Shown here: positions 1-6,222 of the stretch, in pieces | How the letters are laid out: every line of letters begins with the position of its first letter | Position numbering within the stretch: position 1 is the stretch's first letter | Assembly (NCBI GenBank): GCA_017620795.1 | Contig: JAGAUM010000082.1 | Span: forward strand, 1-12,390 | Direction of reading: 5' to 3' | From: Clostridia bacterium | GTDB taxonomy: Bacteria > Bacillota > Clostridia > RGIG8785 | Length of the DNA stretch: 12,390 nucleotides | The notes under the pieces: model-generated | What the model saw: the letters and a program-made list of their open reading frames with translations, nothing else | What the model was told of the DNA's origin: nothing | Databases searched by the model: none | Made by a program: the position numbers and the translations under genes

Positions 1-1302
1 AAAGCAACAGACTTTCGTTACAACACAGGTGCAACCCGTGTGCCGTGGGCTGCAGTAGGCGAAAACTATAACGTGCACGACTTAATGGAAATCATCAAGT
101 TCCTAATGCAGGGCGAGGGCGCAGAATATGACGCCGCCTTAGAAGCAGTCTGGCAACAGGTAAAGAAGCTGGATGCTCTGGCAACTCCTCCTGGAAAACT
201 GTCCTTGGGCAGTAAGGTTGAAGAGGCGGAGCAGGCTTGTAACGAGTACCTGGGCACCACTTCTTCCACCTTTGTGACCAATGCAACTGCAGGCTTTGAA
301 ATTGCTTATAAGTATGCCAACTTAAAACCAGGCGATGAGGTTATCGTTCCTGCCATTACCTTTGTGGCGACCATGGCTTATCCTTTGGCAGTGGGTGCAA
401 AGCTGGTCTTTGCGGACGTTGACCCCAGAACCATCAACATGGACCCTGCAGATGTTGCCCGTAAGATTACCGACAAAACCAAGATGATTGTTCCTGTCCA
501 TATCGGTGGATACCCCGTGGACATGGACCCCATCATGAAACTGGCAAAAGAGCATGATATCTTGGTTCTGGAAGACGCTGCACACGCATTCGGCGCCATG
601 TATAAAGGTAAGAAAATCGGTACTATCGGCGACTTTGCGGCTTTCTCCATGCACGAAGTCAAGAACATCACCTCCTTCGGTGAGGGTGGTATCGCCACCA
701 CCAATATTCCCGGTTTCGAATCGGAGCTGAAGCGCGCCCGTTTCTTGGGTCTGGACTTCTCCTGTCCCATCAAAGACTGGTTGTATAACATCACCCCCAT
801 TCAAGGCAAAGAAGCTCCCTTCGTTCCCGGTAACGCTTCTACCACCGAGATTCAGGGCTTGGGTCTTACTTTGCAGGTCTCCCGTAATGAAGAAATCATT
901 GCCGAAAGAGCTCGCGCAGCCGCTTATCTGACCCAACGCTTTGCTGAAAACGACGCCCTGATTCCTCAGGATTTGGGCAACGAGGATATCAAACCCACCT
1001 TCCACCTCTACCTGTTACAAATCGACCCGAAAAAAGCAGGCGGTGACATTCAGGTCTTAAAGAAGAAACTGGAAGAAAAGGGCGTTACCCAGATTGCACA
1101 CTTCGGACCGTTGTATCGGTTTAAGATTGTTCAGGACATGGGCTACGATTCGGACGAAATCGCCAAGACCTGCCCCAACTGTGAAGAGGTCTTCTACAAG
1201 CGCTTCACCCATCTGCCTTTGTATGGACTGAGCCAGGAACAGCTGACCTACATGGCTGACGCTGTTTTGGAATCGGTCAAGGAAATGCAGAACGGACAAT
1301 AA
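1..1302 (+). CDS. DegT/DnrJ/EryC1/StrS family PLP-dependent aminotransferase, 5' end outside window
   Basis: Fold-type I PLP enzyme of the sugar aminotransferase family, which usually moves an amino group from glutamate or glutamine onto a keto-sugar nucleotide for surface polysaccharides. The reading frame is open from base 1 and no ATG appears before the GTG at 40, which has no convincing ribosome binding site, so the true start probably lies left of the window. Counting from GTG 40: NATAG (81-85) fits the cofactor phosphate-binding turn; LEDAAHAFGA (177-186) carries the Asp (179) that contacts the pyridine nitrogen; HEVKNITSFGEGG holds Lys208, the expected Schiff-base lysine. About 50 residues precede the usual family N-terminus. 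It ends 21 bases before the Gfo/Idh/MocA gene, so the two are likely one operon. Family assignment is firm; the sugar substrate cannot be told from sequence. Confidence 0.9.
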   Translation, partial: KATDFRYNTGATRVPWAAVGENYNVHDLMEIIKFLMQGEGAEYDAALEAVWQQVKKLDALATPPGKLSLGSKVEEAEQACNEYLGTTSSTFVTNATAGFEIAYKYANLKPGDEVIVPAITFVATMAYPLAVGAKLVFADVDPRTINMDPADVARKITDKTKMIVPVHIGGYPVDMDPIMKLAKEHDILVLEDAAHAFGAMYKGKKIGTIGDFAAFSMHEVKNITSFGEGGIATTNIPGFESELKRARFLGLDFSCPIKDWLYNITPIQGKEAPFVPGNASTTEIQGLGLTLQVSRNEEIIAERARAAAYLTQRFAENDALIPQDLGNEDIKPTFHLYLLQIDPKKAGGDIQVLKKKLEEKGVTQIAHFGPLYRFKIVQDMGYDSDEIAKTCPNCEEVFYKRFTHLPLYGLSQEQLTYMADAVLESVKEMQNGQ

Positions 1303-1323
1303 AACAGAGAGGAACCGATTGCT

Positions 1324-2357
1324 ATGAAAGTCAAATGGGGTGTCATCGGATGCGGCGGCATTGCGGACAGACGTACCCTACCGGGTATGATGCTGGCAGA
1401 GAATGCCGAATTGGTTGCGGTCATGGACACCAACTTAGATGCCGCTACCCGTTGTAAAGACAAATACCATGCCAAGTACGCCTTTAATCGGGCGGAGGAC
1501 CTATTGGCGTTAGACGAGATTCAGGCGGTTTATATCGCCTCCCCCGTCTTTTGCCACAAGGACCAATGCGCTCTGGCGGCAAAGGCAAAGAAACATATTC
1601 TGTTAGAGAAGCCCATGGGCCTTACCACGACCGAGGCGTCAGAAATTGCCGCCCTCTGTAAAGAAGAAGGGGTCCTTTTGGGCGTCGCATTCATGATGCG
1701 CTTCCACAGCTACCATCAGAAAATGAAGGAGCTGATTCAATCGGGGCATTGGGTGAAATTGTCTCGGCAAGAGCACAGTTTACCTGCTGGTATCCCGAAA
1801 TGGAGCACTGCTGGAGACAGGACAGAACCCTCTCGGGAGGCGGTGCAATGCTGGACATGGCAATCCATGCCATCGACCTGATTCGCTACATCACCGACCT
1901 TGAAATTACCGAAGCGACAGGCTTTACAGGCAACCAGATTTTCAAGTATGACGCAGACGATGCAGGCATCGGTGTCTATAAGCTGGAAAATGGCGCCCTC
2001 TGCGTAGTGGAAGCCGCTTTCAACATCCCTGACGATATCTCGGTCAGCAAGCTGGAGCTCTATGGCACCAAAGGTTGCATCATCGCAAAAGGCACTCTCT
2101 CGCAGGAAGAGGGTGGCACCGTCGAAGTTCTCACCATTGACGAGGCAGGGGGCTACGACGCACAGCAAAACCGCAGTACCGTTACCCCGATTCCTCTTTC
2201 TGTTACCTTTGGTAATATGTATACCAAAGAAATTGAAGGCTTCGGCAGAGCGGTACTGGGTGAGGGGAAAATCCCCGTTACGGCGGAGGATGCAATACAA
2301 TCCCAAAAAGCCATCGAAGATGTTTACCGCGTCAACGGCATAGCCTTGAACGAATAG
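1324..2357 (+). pseudogene. Gfo/Idh/MocA family oxidoreductase, split by a one-base frameshift
   Basis: NAD(P)-dependent dehydrogenase of the Gfo/Idh/MocA family, typically acting on sugars or inositols, here next to a sugar aminotransferase. The N-terminal part (from ATG 1324, GAGAGG upstream) has the Rossmann motif GVIGCGGIADR (6-16), LLEKPMG with Glu95-Lys96-Pro97, and MMRFHSYHQ. After codon 141 the homology moves to another frame: IGEIVSARAQFTCWYPEME, then GGGAMLDMAIHAID with the expected Asp and His of the substrate site, and the C-terminal sheet domain to the TAG at 2355. The switch falls in a run of four Gs (1743-1746). One extra G would give a continuous protein of about 344 residues, normal for the family. 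In the present reading the first part runs into a stop at 1881. Both halves are otherwise intact, so this is a very recent mutation or a base-calling error. A TTG at 1749 could only start a fragment without the NAD site. Confidence 0.88.
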
Positions 2358-2367
2358 GAGCAACAAC

Positions 2368-3291
2368 ATGAAAAAAGCGTATTTTTACATTGACGATACC
2401 CTGTGGGTCTTACGGGATCTTACCCGTCAGAAGCCTGCGCAACTATTTGACAATCCTTTCATGGACATGTTAAAACAAGCCCATGACCGATACGGACTGA
2501 AGGTGCAATTAAACCTCTTTTACAGAACCGACTCTTTCTACGGCTATGACGAGTTCTGTCTGGCAGACGTAACCGACGCTTATAAAGCCGAATTTTCTGC
2601 CAATGCCGACTGGTTGAAATTCGCCTTCCACGCCATGGAAGAATTCCCCGACTATCCCCATGTCAATGCAACCTATGAGGATACCAAGCTCCTCTTTTCT
2701 CGGATTGAAAAAGAGGTATTCCGTTTTGCAGGGGAACAAAGCTTTTCTTACACCGTCTGCCCCCACTGGCTCCCCATGAGCAAGGCTGGCGTCCGCGCAC
2801 TGGCGGACTGCGGTGCTAAAATGGTCGACTGTACTTGGGGCGACGTTTCGGACTATGACGGCAACCCCGACAGTCTCCCCTACGGACACGCATTACGGCT
2901 TTTAAACAACCGTCAGCCCGAAACCAAGGTCTTTACCCGTGGTGGTCGGGATGTTGCCATCAGCCGTTCTGTCTGTGGCTATAACCACCTGTCCCCTGCA
3001 GAGAATGACCTCATCTACAAAAACAGTGGCACCGTTTATAACGAGGAGTGTGGCATCTACTTCAAGGTCTATAACTCCATCTGCTTAAACACCATCCCCT
3101 ACGATGAAATCGCATCGGATATTGCCCCTTTCTTGGATGGGGAGTACATCGGCATCTGCGACCATGAACAGTATTTCTATTCCGATTATCTGGCTTACCA
3201 ACCGGACTATGACAAAAAGATTTACAAAATGTGCGAGGTTTTGACCGAAAACGGATTCGAGTTCATCGAAGGCGCACAAATTTTATATTAA
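2368..3291 (+). CDS. Putative polysaccharide deacetylase-like (NodB/glycoside hydrolase-deacetylase fold) protein
   Basis: A 307-residue cytoplasmic-looking protein without signal peptide. I do not recognise it by name, but its pattern resembles the glycoside hydrolase/deacetylase superfamily. The first strand ends in FYIDDTLW (Asp9-Asp10), as in the DD motif of metal-dependent deacetylases. FAFHAMEEFPDYPH offers His88 and His98 as possible further metal ligands, CPHWLPMSKAG (131-141) resembles the strand-helix step where the chain is sampled by age or length, and ICDHEQYF lies near the C-terminus. The ATG is supported by AGGAG at 2356-2360, which overlaps the stop codon of the preceding oxidoreductase, so the three genes look translationally linked in a sugar operon. 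A terminator follows directly. The fold is a moderate inference from motif spacing; the metal ligands and substrate are guesses. Confidence 0.55.
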   Translation: MKKAYFYIDDTLWVLRDLTRQKPAQLFDNPFMDMLKQAHDRYGLKVQLNLFYRTDSFYGYDEFCLADVTDAYKAEFSANADWLKFAFHAMEEFPDYPHVNATYEDTKLLFSRIEKEVFRFAGEQSFSYTVCPHWLPMSKAGVRALADCGAKMVDCTWGDVSDYDGNPDSLPYGHALRLLNNRQPETKVFTRGGRDVAISRSVCGYNHLSPAENDLIYKNSGTVYNEECGIYFKVYNSICLNTIPYDEIASDIAPFLDGEYIGICDHEQYFYSDYLAYQPDYDKKIYKMCEVLTENGFEFIEGAQILY

Positions 3292-3294
3292 AGT

Positions 3295-3321
3295 AAAAGA
3301 CACCCAAAGGGTGTCTTTTTT
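3295..3321 (+). terminator. Intrinsic terminator of the aminotransferase operon
   Basis: GACACCC (3299-3305), loop AAA, GGGTGTC (3309-3315), flanked by AAAA on the left and at least six Ts on the right. It starts four bases after the stop codon at 3291. The stem is identical to that of the terminator at 10066-10092. Confidence 0.93.
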
Positions 3322-3333
3322 CTTTTAAAGTCC

Positions 3334-3362
3334 TTTTTATTGTACTCTAACTATGCTATAAT
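3334..3362 (+). promoter_or_regulatory. Extended -10 promoter for the WYL operon
   Basis: TGCTATAAT (3354-3362) is a perfect extended -10 element. The best-spaced -35 candidate, TTTTTA at 3334-3339 with a 17-base spacer, is weak, which fits an extended -10 promoter. It lies 25 bases before the TTG start of the first WYL gene. No clear inverted-repeat operator was seen. Confidence 0.65.
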
Positions 3363-3387
3363 AAAATTAGAAAGAAGGTGAGGGCAA

Positions 3388-4641
3388 TTGTCGTCCTATA
3401 GCGAATTGATTAAGAATTTCGAAAAAATCCGTGCCTATATGCGCGAATTTTATGTCTATGGCTTTAAGAGCCGTGAGGAATATGACCAAAAAAGTGCCCG
3501 TTCTTATGACGACGAACGAAGGAGAATTGAGAGCTGGTTAGGGGATTATATGAGTTTCATCCGCACTCCGGAAGGAAAAACGACTTTTATTTCTATTGAT
3601 AGCCGCGTTTCTCACCATAATCCTTTCTACAAAGCCCTTAAAGCCAAAAGCTTCACCGACGGTGACATTACCCTGCACTTTATTCTATTTGATATTCTTC
3701 ACTCTCCAGAGGTGGTTTTATCCTTGCCCGAACTATTGGAGAAACTGGATGAATACTTATCAGAATTTGAACATCCCATGGTCTTTGATGAATCTACGGT
3801 TCGAAAAAAACTAAAAGAATACATTGCCCAAGGTATCATCATCGCCGAAAAAGAAGGCAAAAGGCTGTTTTATCGTCGTGCGGATGATTTGGTTTTGCCC
3901 GATATCACCGATGCGTTGAGTTTTTATTCCGAGATCTCTCCCTGTGGTGTTGTCGGCTCGTTTTTGCTAGACAAGCAGGAACAAAAAAGAGACTACTTCA
4001 GCTTTAAACATCACTATATTACCTCTGCCATAGACAGCAATGTGCTGGCTATGTTATTCCATGCCATGCATCAAAAGTCTGCCGTTACCGTTACTAACCT
4101 AAGCCGTCGTTCCAACGAACCCCGAAAAAATCGTATCATTCCCTTGCGAATTTTCATCAGCGTACAAAGCGGACGACAGCATTTACTTGCCTATCAGCCC
4201 GAGCTCAATACGATCAAATCTTTCCGCATCGACTACCTATCAGATGTGAAAATTGAGGAGCCTTCGCCCTGTTTTGACGAATTACGTGCCAGACTAGATA
4301 ACATGCAAGGGAAAATGTGGGGCGTTACCACGAAACAAAATCGTCATGGAGAGGATCATACTGAACAGGTATCCTTCACCATAAAAGTAACTGAAAACGA
4401 GGAGCATATTGTACAACGTCTGGAGCGAGAGAAAAGAATCGGTCGGATAGAACAGTTAGACGAGAACACTTATCGGTTTACGGCAACGATTTACGATACC
4501 AGTGAAATGATTCCCTGGATTCGCACCTTTATTTGTCGAATCACTGATCTGCACTTTTCTAATCACTCCTTGGAAAATCAGTTTAAAAAGGACATCAAAG
4601 CGATGTATCGAATGTACGGAATCGAGGAGGTGGAAGCATGA
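3388..4641 (+). CDS. WYL domain-containing transcriptional regulator (first of pair)
   Basis: A 417-residue regulator of the WYL family. These proteins combine a DNA-binding winged helix with a WYL domain, a small barrel thought to sense nucleic-acid or nucleotide-like ligands, and a WCX extension. Here the N-terminal 180 residues are helical with a winged-helix-like stretch near 95-165 (LPELLEKL ... STVRKKLKEYIAQGIIIAEKEGKRLFYRR). The WYL core is about 210-290 (HLLAYQPELNTIKSFRIDYL, with the LAY/FR positions of the family), and a WCX-like tail spans 325-410. The start is TTG 3388, chosen because AAGGTGAGG sits 5-7 bases before it; the next in-frame ATG (3439) has no such site and would cut the first helix. 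It overlaps the second WYL gene by four bases (ATGA), so the two are translationally coupled and may act as a heteromer, as PafB and PafC do. Its position suggests control of the RNA-array/rtcB unit downstream; that is inference. Confidence 0.87.
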   Translation: MSSYSELIKNFEKIRAYMREFYVYGFKSREEYDQKSARSYDDERRRIESWLGDYMSFIRTPEGKTTFISIDSRVSHHNPFYKALKAKSFTDGDITLHFILFDILHSPEVVLSLPELLEKLDEYLSEFEHPMVFDESTVRKKLKEYIAQGIIIAEKEGKRLFYRRADDLVLPDITDALSFYSEISPCGVVGSFLLDKQEQKRDYFSFKHHYITSAIDSNVLAMLFHAMHQKSAVTVTNLSRRSNEPRKNRIIPLRIFISVQSGRQHLLAYQPELNTIKSFRIDYLSDVKIEEPSPCFDELRARLDNMQGKMWGVTTKQNRHGEDHTEQVSFTIKVTENEEHIVQRLEREKRIGRIEQLDENTYRFTATIYDTSEMIPWIRTFICRITDLHFSNHSLENQFKKDIKAMYRMYGIEEVEA

Positions 4642-5546
4642 TTTTTAATGAAATTTATTCTGCCTATTACAACACTGTCGCCAAAATTATTTCCAGCATC
4701 CTAAAAGGAGACGGGGACGAAAAAAGCTTGTCTCGCATCGTTTGCGAAAACGCCTTCGGGGAAAGTATCCTCAGCGTACTGCCAGCTCTTAAAAGTCAAA
4801 AATGGCAGTTGATCAAGGCAGACGGTTCAACCCCCATAAAACAGATTCCAACAATGCCGTTGACGTTGGTACAAAAACAATGGTTGAAAGCAATCTCCCT
4901 TGATCCTCGCATGTCGTTGTTCGGCATCACGTTGAATGGTCTGGAGGAAACAGACCCCCTTTTCACTGCAGAAGATTATCTCATTTATGACCAGTATAGC
5001 GATGGAGACCCCTATGAGGATAAACAATACCAAAAGCATTTCCAAACCATTTTGTATGCTTTAAAACACGAAAAAAACTTAAAAATCGAAATGATTAATC
5101 GCAAGGGTCGACTGGTCTATTCCCGCTGTGTTCCCAAACGATTGGAGTATTCTGAAAAGGATGACAAATTCCGCTTGGTGACCTGCGGGTGCCCCTTCAT
5201 CCGCACCATCAATATTGCCCGCATCACCAAATGCAAGCTTTACAACGGTGACACCGAAATTTCGTCCCCTGAACCCGAAAGAAAAACTGAAACACTCACC
5301 CTAAAGATTAGTGACAAGCGAAACACCTTAGAACGGTGCATGCTCCATTTTGCTCATTTTGAAAAGCGTGCCGAAAAGGTAAAGGACCATTATCTTTTGC
5401 ACCTATGCTTTTCTCAGGATGATGAACGGGAGCTGGTCATCCGCGTCCTCTCCTTTGGTCCAACTGTTGAAGTGGTGGCACCAGAAGCCTTTCGAACCAA
5501 AATGATCGAAAAGCTAAAAAGTCAAAAAAGCTGTGAACTTTTATAA
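4638..5546 (+). CDS. WYL domain-containing protein (second of pair)
   Basis: A 302-residue WYL protein. The N-terminal 140 residues are helical and carry no obvious helix-turn-helix, so it may depend on its partner for DNA binding. The WYL domain spans about 145-202 (LKIEMINRKGRLVYSRCVPK, then FRLVTCG and RTINIARITKCKL), with the typical series of strands and the Arg-Ile-x-x-Cys/Ile ending. A WCX-like region fills 215-300. The ATG at 4638 overlaps the TGA of the preceding gene, with GAGGAGGTGG at 4624-4633 as a strong ribosome binding site. The last codons and the stop lie inside the terminator hairpin at 5524-5561. With its partner it is a candidate ligand-responsive regulator of the following RNA-repair unit; the target promoter is not proven by sequence. 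Confidence 0.85.
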   Translation: MIFNEIYSAYYNTVAKIISSILKGDGDEKSLSRIVCENAFGESILSVLPALKSQKWQLIKADGSTPIKQIPTMPLTLVQKQWLKAISLDPRMSLFGITLNGLEETDPLFTAEDYLIYDQYSDGDPYEDKQYQKHFQTILYALKHEKNLKIEMINRKGRLVYSRCVPKRLEYSEKDDKFRLVTCGCPFIRTINIARITKCKLYNGDTEISSPEPERKTETLTLKISDKRNTLERCMLHFAHFEKRAEKVKDHYLLHLCFSQDDERELVIRVLSFGPTVEVVAPEAFRTKMIEKLKSQKSCELL

Positions 5547-5561
5547 GTTCGCAGCTTTTTT
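5524..5561 (+). terminator. Intrinsic terminator overlapping the end of the second WYL gene
   Basis: Long hairpin: GCTGTGAACTT (5530-5540), loop TTAT, AAGTTCGCAGC (5545-5555), one G-T wobble, with six As before and seven Ts after (5556-5562). The left arm encodes the last residues of the WYL protein and the stop codon (5544-5546) begins in the loop. The A and T tracts would allow termination in both directions, but no opposing gene is seen. Confidence 0.92.
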
Positions 5562-5564
5562 TCC

Positions 5565-5593
5565 GTGATAAAGGGAAACATTGGCAGTACAAT
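5565..5593 (+). promoter_or_regulatory. Candidate promoter for the small-RNA array
   Basis: GTGATA (5565-5570), 17-base spacer, TACAAT (5588-5593). A start about seven bases on (near 5600) would fall at the 5' edge of the first RNA (AAAG at 5604). The preceding terminator separates it from the WYL operon. The -35 matches the consensus at four of six positions, so the call is moderate. Confidence 0.5.
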
Positions 5594-5603
5594 GAAATCA
5601 CCA

Positions 5604-5688
5604 AAAGGCTCTTACAGCCACCTTCACCGAATGCCGTCAGGTAATCCTTACGGAGGTCGTGGACCGAAAGGTTTAAAGAAGAGCCTTG
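5604..5688 (+). ncRNA. Y-like small RNA, copy 1 of 6
   Basis: 85 bases. The closing helix pairs AAGGCTCTT (5605-5613) with AAGAGCCTT (5679-5687). It has the features shared by all six copies: AAAG at the 5' edge, C at base 8, RCAGC starting exactly ten bases after the first base (ACAGC, 5614-5618), and CTTG at the 3' edge. Inside are ACCTT/AAGGT (5620-5624/5668-5672) and a hairpin CCGT-C-AGG, loop TAAT, CCT-T-ACGG (5634-5653). It lies just downstream of the candidate promoter, and six bases before copy 2. Calling it Y-like rests on the Ro-like and RtcB neighbours. Confidence 0.78.
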
Positions 5689-5694
5689 TGTATG

Positions 5695-5758
5695 AAAGAT
5701 GCAAGCAGCAGACTCTCGAAATTCCTTGTCAGCGAAGATCTGACCCGCCCGCATCTTG
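5695..5758 (+). ncRNA. Y-like small RNA, copy 2 of 6 (shortest)
   Basis: 64 bases. The closing helix pairs AAGATGC (5696-5702) with GCATCTT (5751-5757). In column 5 the C-G pair of the other copies is T-A here, and column 6 is G-C, so pairing is kept while the bases change. GCAGC (5705-5709) is the RCAGC motif at the fixed offset of ten. One internal hairpin is seen: GTCAG (5728-5732), loop CGAAGAT, CTGAC (5740-5744). Only four bases separate it from copy 3, which suggests processing from a common precursor. Confidence 0.75.
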
Positions 5759-5762
5759 AGCA

Positions 5763-5849
5763 AAAGACACCTACAGCAGAATTTCAGAACTATGAGCTCG
5801 GTCTTTAAGGGCAGAGCTGGTAATCGCGGTGTATTCCGTGGGTGTCTTG
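5763..5849 (+). ncRNA. Y-like small RNA, copy 3 of 6
   Basis: 87 bases. The closing helix is AAGACACC (5764-5771) with GGTGTCTT (5841-5848). ACAGC is at 5773-5777, offset ten. Internal hairpins: AGCTC (5795-5799) with GAGCT (5814-5818), and CGCGG with CCGTG (5826-5830/5836-5840) stacked directly on the closing helix. GAGCTGGTAAT within it is reminiscent of a tRNA D arm, but no T arm is present. Confidence 0.78.
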
Positions 5850-5859
5850 CACTTACTGC

Positions 5860-5905
5860 TGGCAACTGTCCAGTCAGCAATTGTAGCTGACATGAACGGT
5901 TGGCA
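5860..5905 (+). other. Long imperfect hairpin between RNA copies 3 and 4
   Basis: Arms 5860-5878 and 5886-5905 around the loop AATTGTA. The core GTCAGC/GCTGAC is perfect; outward come one bulged A, one C-A mismatch, one T-G wobble and one G-G mismatch, giving about 17 pairs in all. It lacks the AAAG, RCAGC and CTTG signals. It ends two bases before copy 4, so it may be a processing stem for a double-strand-specific RNase or a separate RNA. GTTGGC on its right arm (5900-5904 and neighbours) could also pair with GCCAAC at the start of copy 4. Confidence 0.5.
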
Positions 5906-5907
5906 TT

Positions 5908-6015
5908 AAAGACGCCAACAGCAAACCTCTGTGCATTAGCTTCAAAGGGAAGCATCTGCCTTATACGCAGAGGAGTACGGGTTCGAATCCCGTATGCAGT
6001 AAAAAGCGCGTCTTG
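5908..6015 (+). ncRNA. Y-like small RNA, copy 4 of 6, with tRNA-like domain
   Basis: 108 bases, the longest copy. The closing helix pairs AAGACGC (5909-5915) with GCGTCTT (6008-6014); ACAGC is at 5918-5922, offset ten. The body contains a tRNA-like cloverleaf (5932-5998, listed separately). An alternative helix, CCTCTGTG (5926-5933) with CGCAGAGG (5966-5973), would enclose the D-arm hairpin but destroy the anticodon-like arm and the acceptor-like stem, so two folds are possible. Known bacterial YrlA RNAs also join a Ro-binding stem to a tRNA-like module; that parallel supports a Y RNA role. Confidence 0.82.
5932..5998 (+). other. tRNA-like cloverleaf inside RNA copy 4
   Basis: Acceptor-like stem TGCAT/ATGCA (5932-5936/5994-5998), linker TA, D-like arm GCTT/AAGC with loop CAAAGGG (5939-5953), one linker A, anticodon-like arm TCTGC/GCAGA with seven-base loop CTTATAC (5955-5971), variable loop GGAGT, T arm ACGGG/CCCGT with loop TTCGAAT (5977-5993). 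Lengths of linker, anticodon loop, variable loop and T arm are those of a class I tRNA, and the T at position 33 is kept; the loop would read TAT as anticodon. Against a working tRNA: acceptor stem of five pairs (the next two positions are T-T and G-G), a seven-base D loop without A14, no CCA, and closure by the outer helix. Confidence 0.75.
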
Positions 6016-6020
6016 TGTAC

Positions 6021-6043
6021 TGTCAAGGGAGCGTCCCTTGACA
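6021..6043 (+). other. Perfect ten-pair hairpin between RNA copies 4 and 5
   Basis: TGTCAAGGGA (6021-6030), loop GCG, TCCCTTGACA (6034-6043), no mismatch. It begins five bases after copy 4. No T tract follows, so it is not a standard terminator. It could be a processing stem, an RNA stabiliser, or an operator-type palindrome at the DNA level. Confidence 0.6.
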
Positions 6044-6044
6044 T

Positions 6045-6116
6045 AGAGAATGGTATCAATGAAAACTTACAGAAGCTCATTGCTTAAGGGTCTCCCTTAA
6101 AATCTTACCATTCTCT
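6045..6116 (+). ncRNA. Structured RNA with a three-way junction, between copies 4 and 5
   Basis: P1 is eleven perfect pairs, AGAGAATGGTA (6045-6055) with TACCATTCTCT (6106-6116). P2 is CAATGA/TCATTG (6057-6062/6077-6082) with a 14-base loop that contains CTTACAG, a string also present in copies 1 and 5. P3 is TTAAGGG/CCCTTAA (6084-6090/6094-6100) with loop TCT. It lacks the AAAG...CTTG closing helix, so it is not a seventh copy. TTTT follows P1. It may be a distinct RNA of the same unit. Confidence 0.62.
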
Positions 6117-6127
6117 TTTCATCCACC

Positions 6128-6215
6128 AAAGACACTTACAGCAAAGCCTCTATCCGTAACACGAAGACAAAAGTACTCGCACTTGGCGAGTATCGTGAAA
6201 ATGAACAGTGTCTTG
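6128..6215 (+). ncRNA. Y-like small RNA, copy 5 of 6
   Basis: 88 bases. The closing helix pairs AAGACACT (6129-6136) with AGTGTCTT (6207-6214). ACAGC is at 6138-6142, offset ten. An internal arm is formed by TACTCGC (6174-6180), loop ACTTG, GCGAGTA (6186-6192), continued outward by CACGA (6160-6164) with TCGTG (6193-6197) across a nine-base bulge on one side. Seven bases separate it from copy 6. Confidence 0.8.
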
Positions 6216-6222
6216 ACCCCCT

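Noticed and set aside
40..42. GTG as the real start of the aminotransferase
   Set aside because: The frame is open to the left edge, no ribosome binding site fits, and the upstream residues read as normal protein.
1743..1751. Programmed -1 frameshift in the oxidoreductase
   Set aside because: The site TCG GGG CAT is not a classic X-XXY-YYZ slippery heptamer, and this enzyme family is not known to need frameshifting. A mutation or sequencing error is simpler.
3299..3315. Terminator stems as additional members of the RNA family (AAAGACACC...GGTGTCTT)
   Set aside because: They resemble the closing helix of copies 3 and 5, but have loops of only three or four bases, no RCAGC, and a T tract. The likeness is probably coincidence of common terminator sequence.
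5565..5759. A 64-codon + strand reading frame in the array
   Set aside because: It crosses copies 1 and 2 of the RNA family, whose pairing explains the conservation better; no good ribosome binding site precedes it.
5437..5955. A 172-codon reading frame on the minus strand across the array
   Set aside because: It overlaps the end of a good WYL gene and several covarying RNA helices, has no homology that I recognise, and looks like chance.
5932..6000. A functional tRNA gene with anticodon TAT (Ile)
   Set aside because: Only five acceptor pairs form, the two outer positions mismatch, no CCA follows, the D loop is atypical, and the unit is enclosed by the array closing helix. A tRNA-like module is the better reading.
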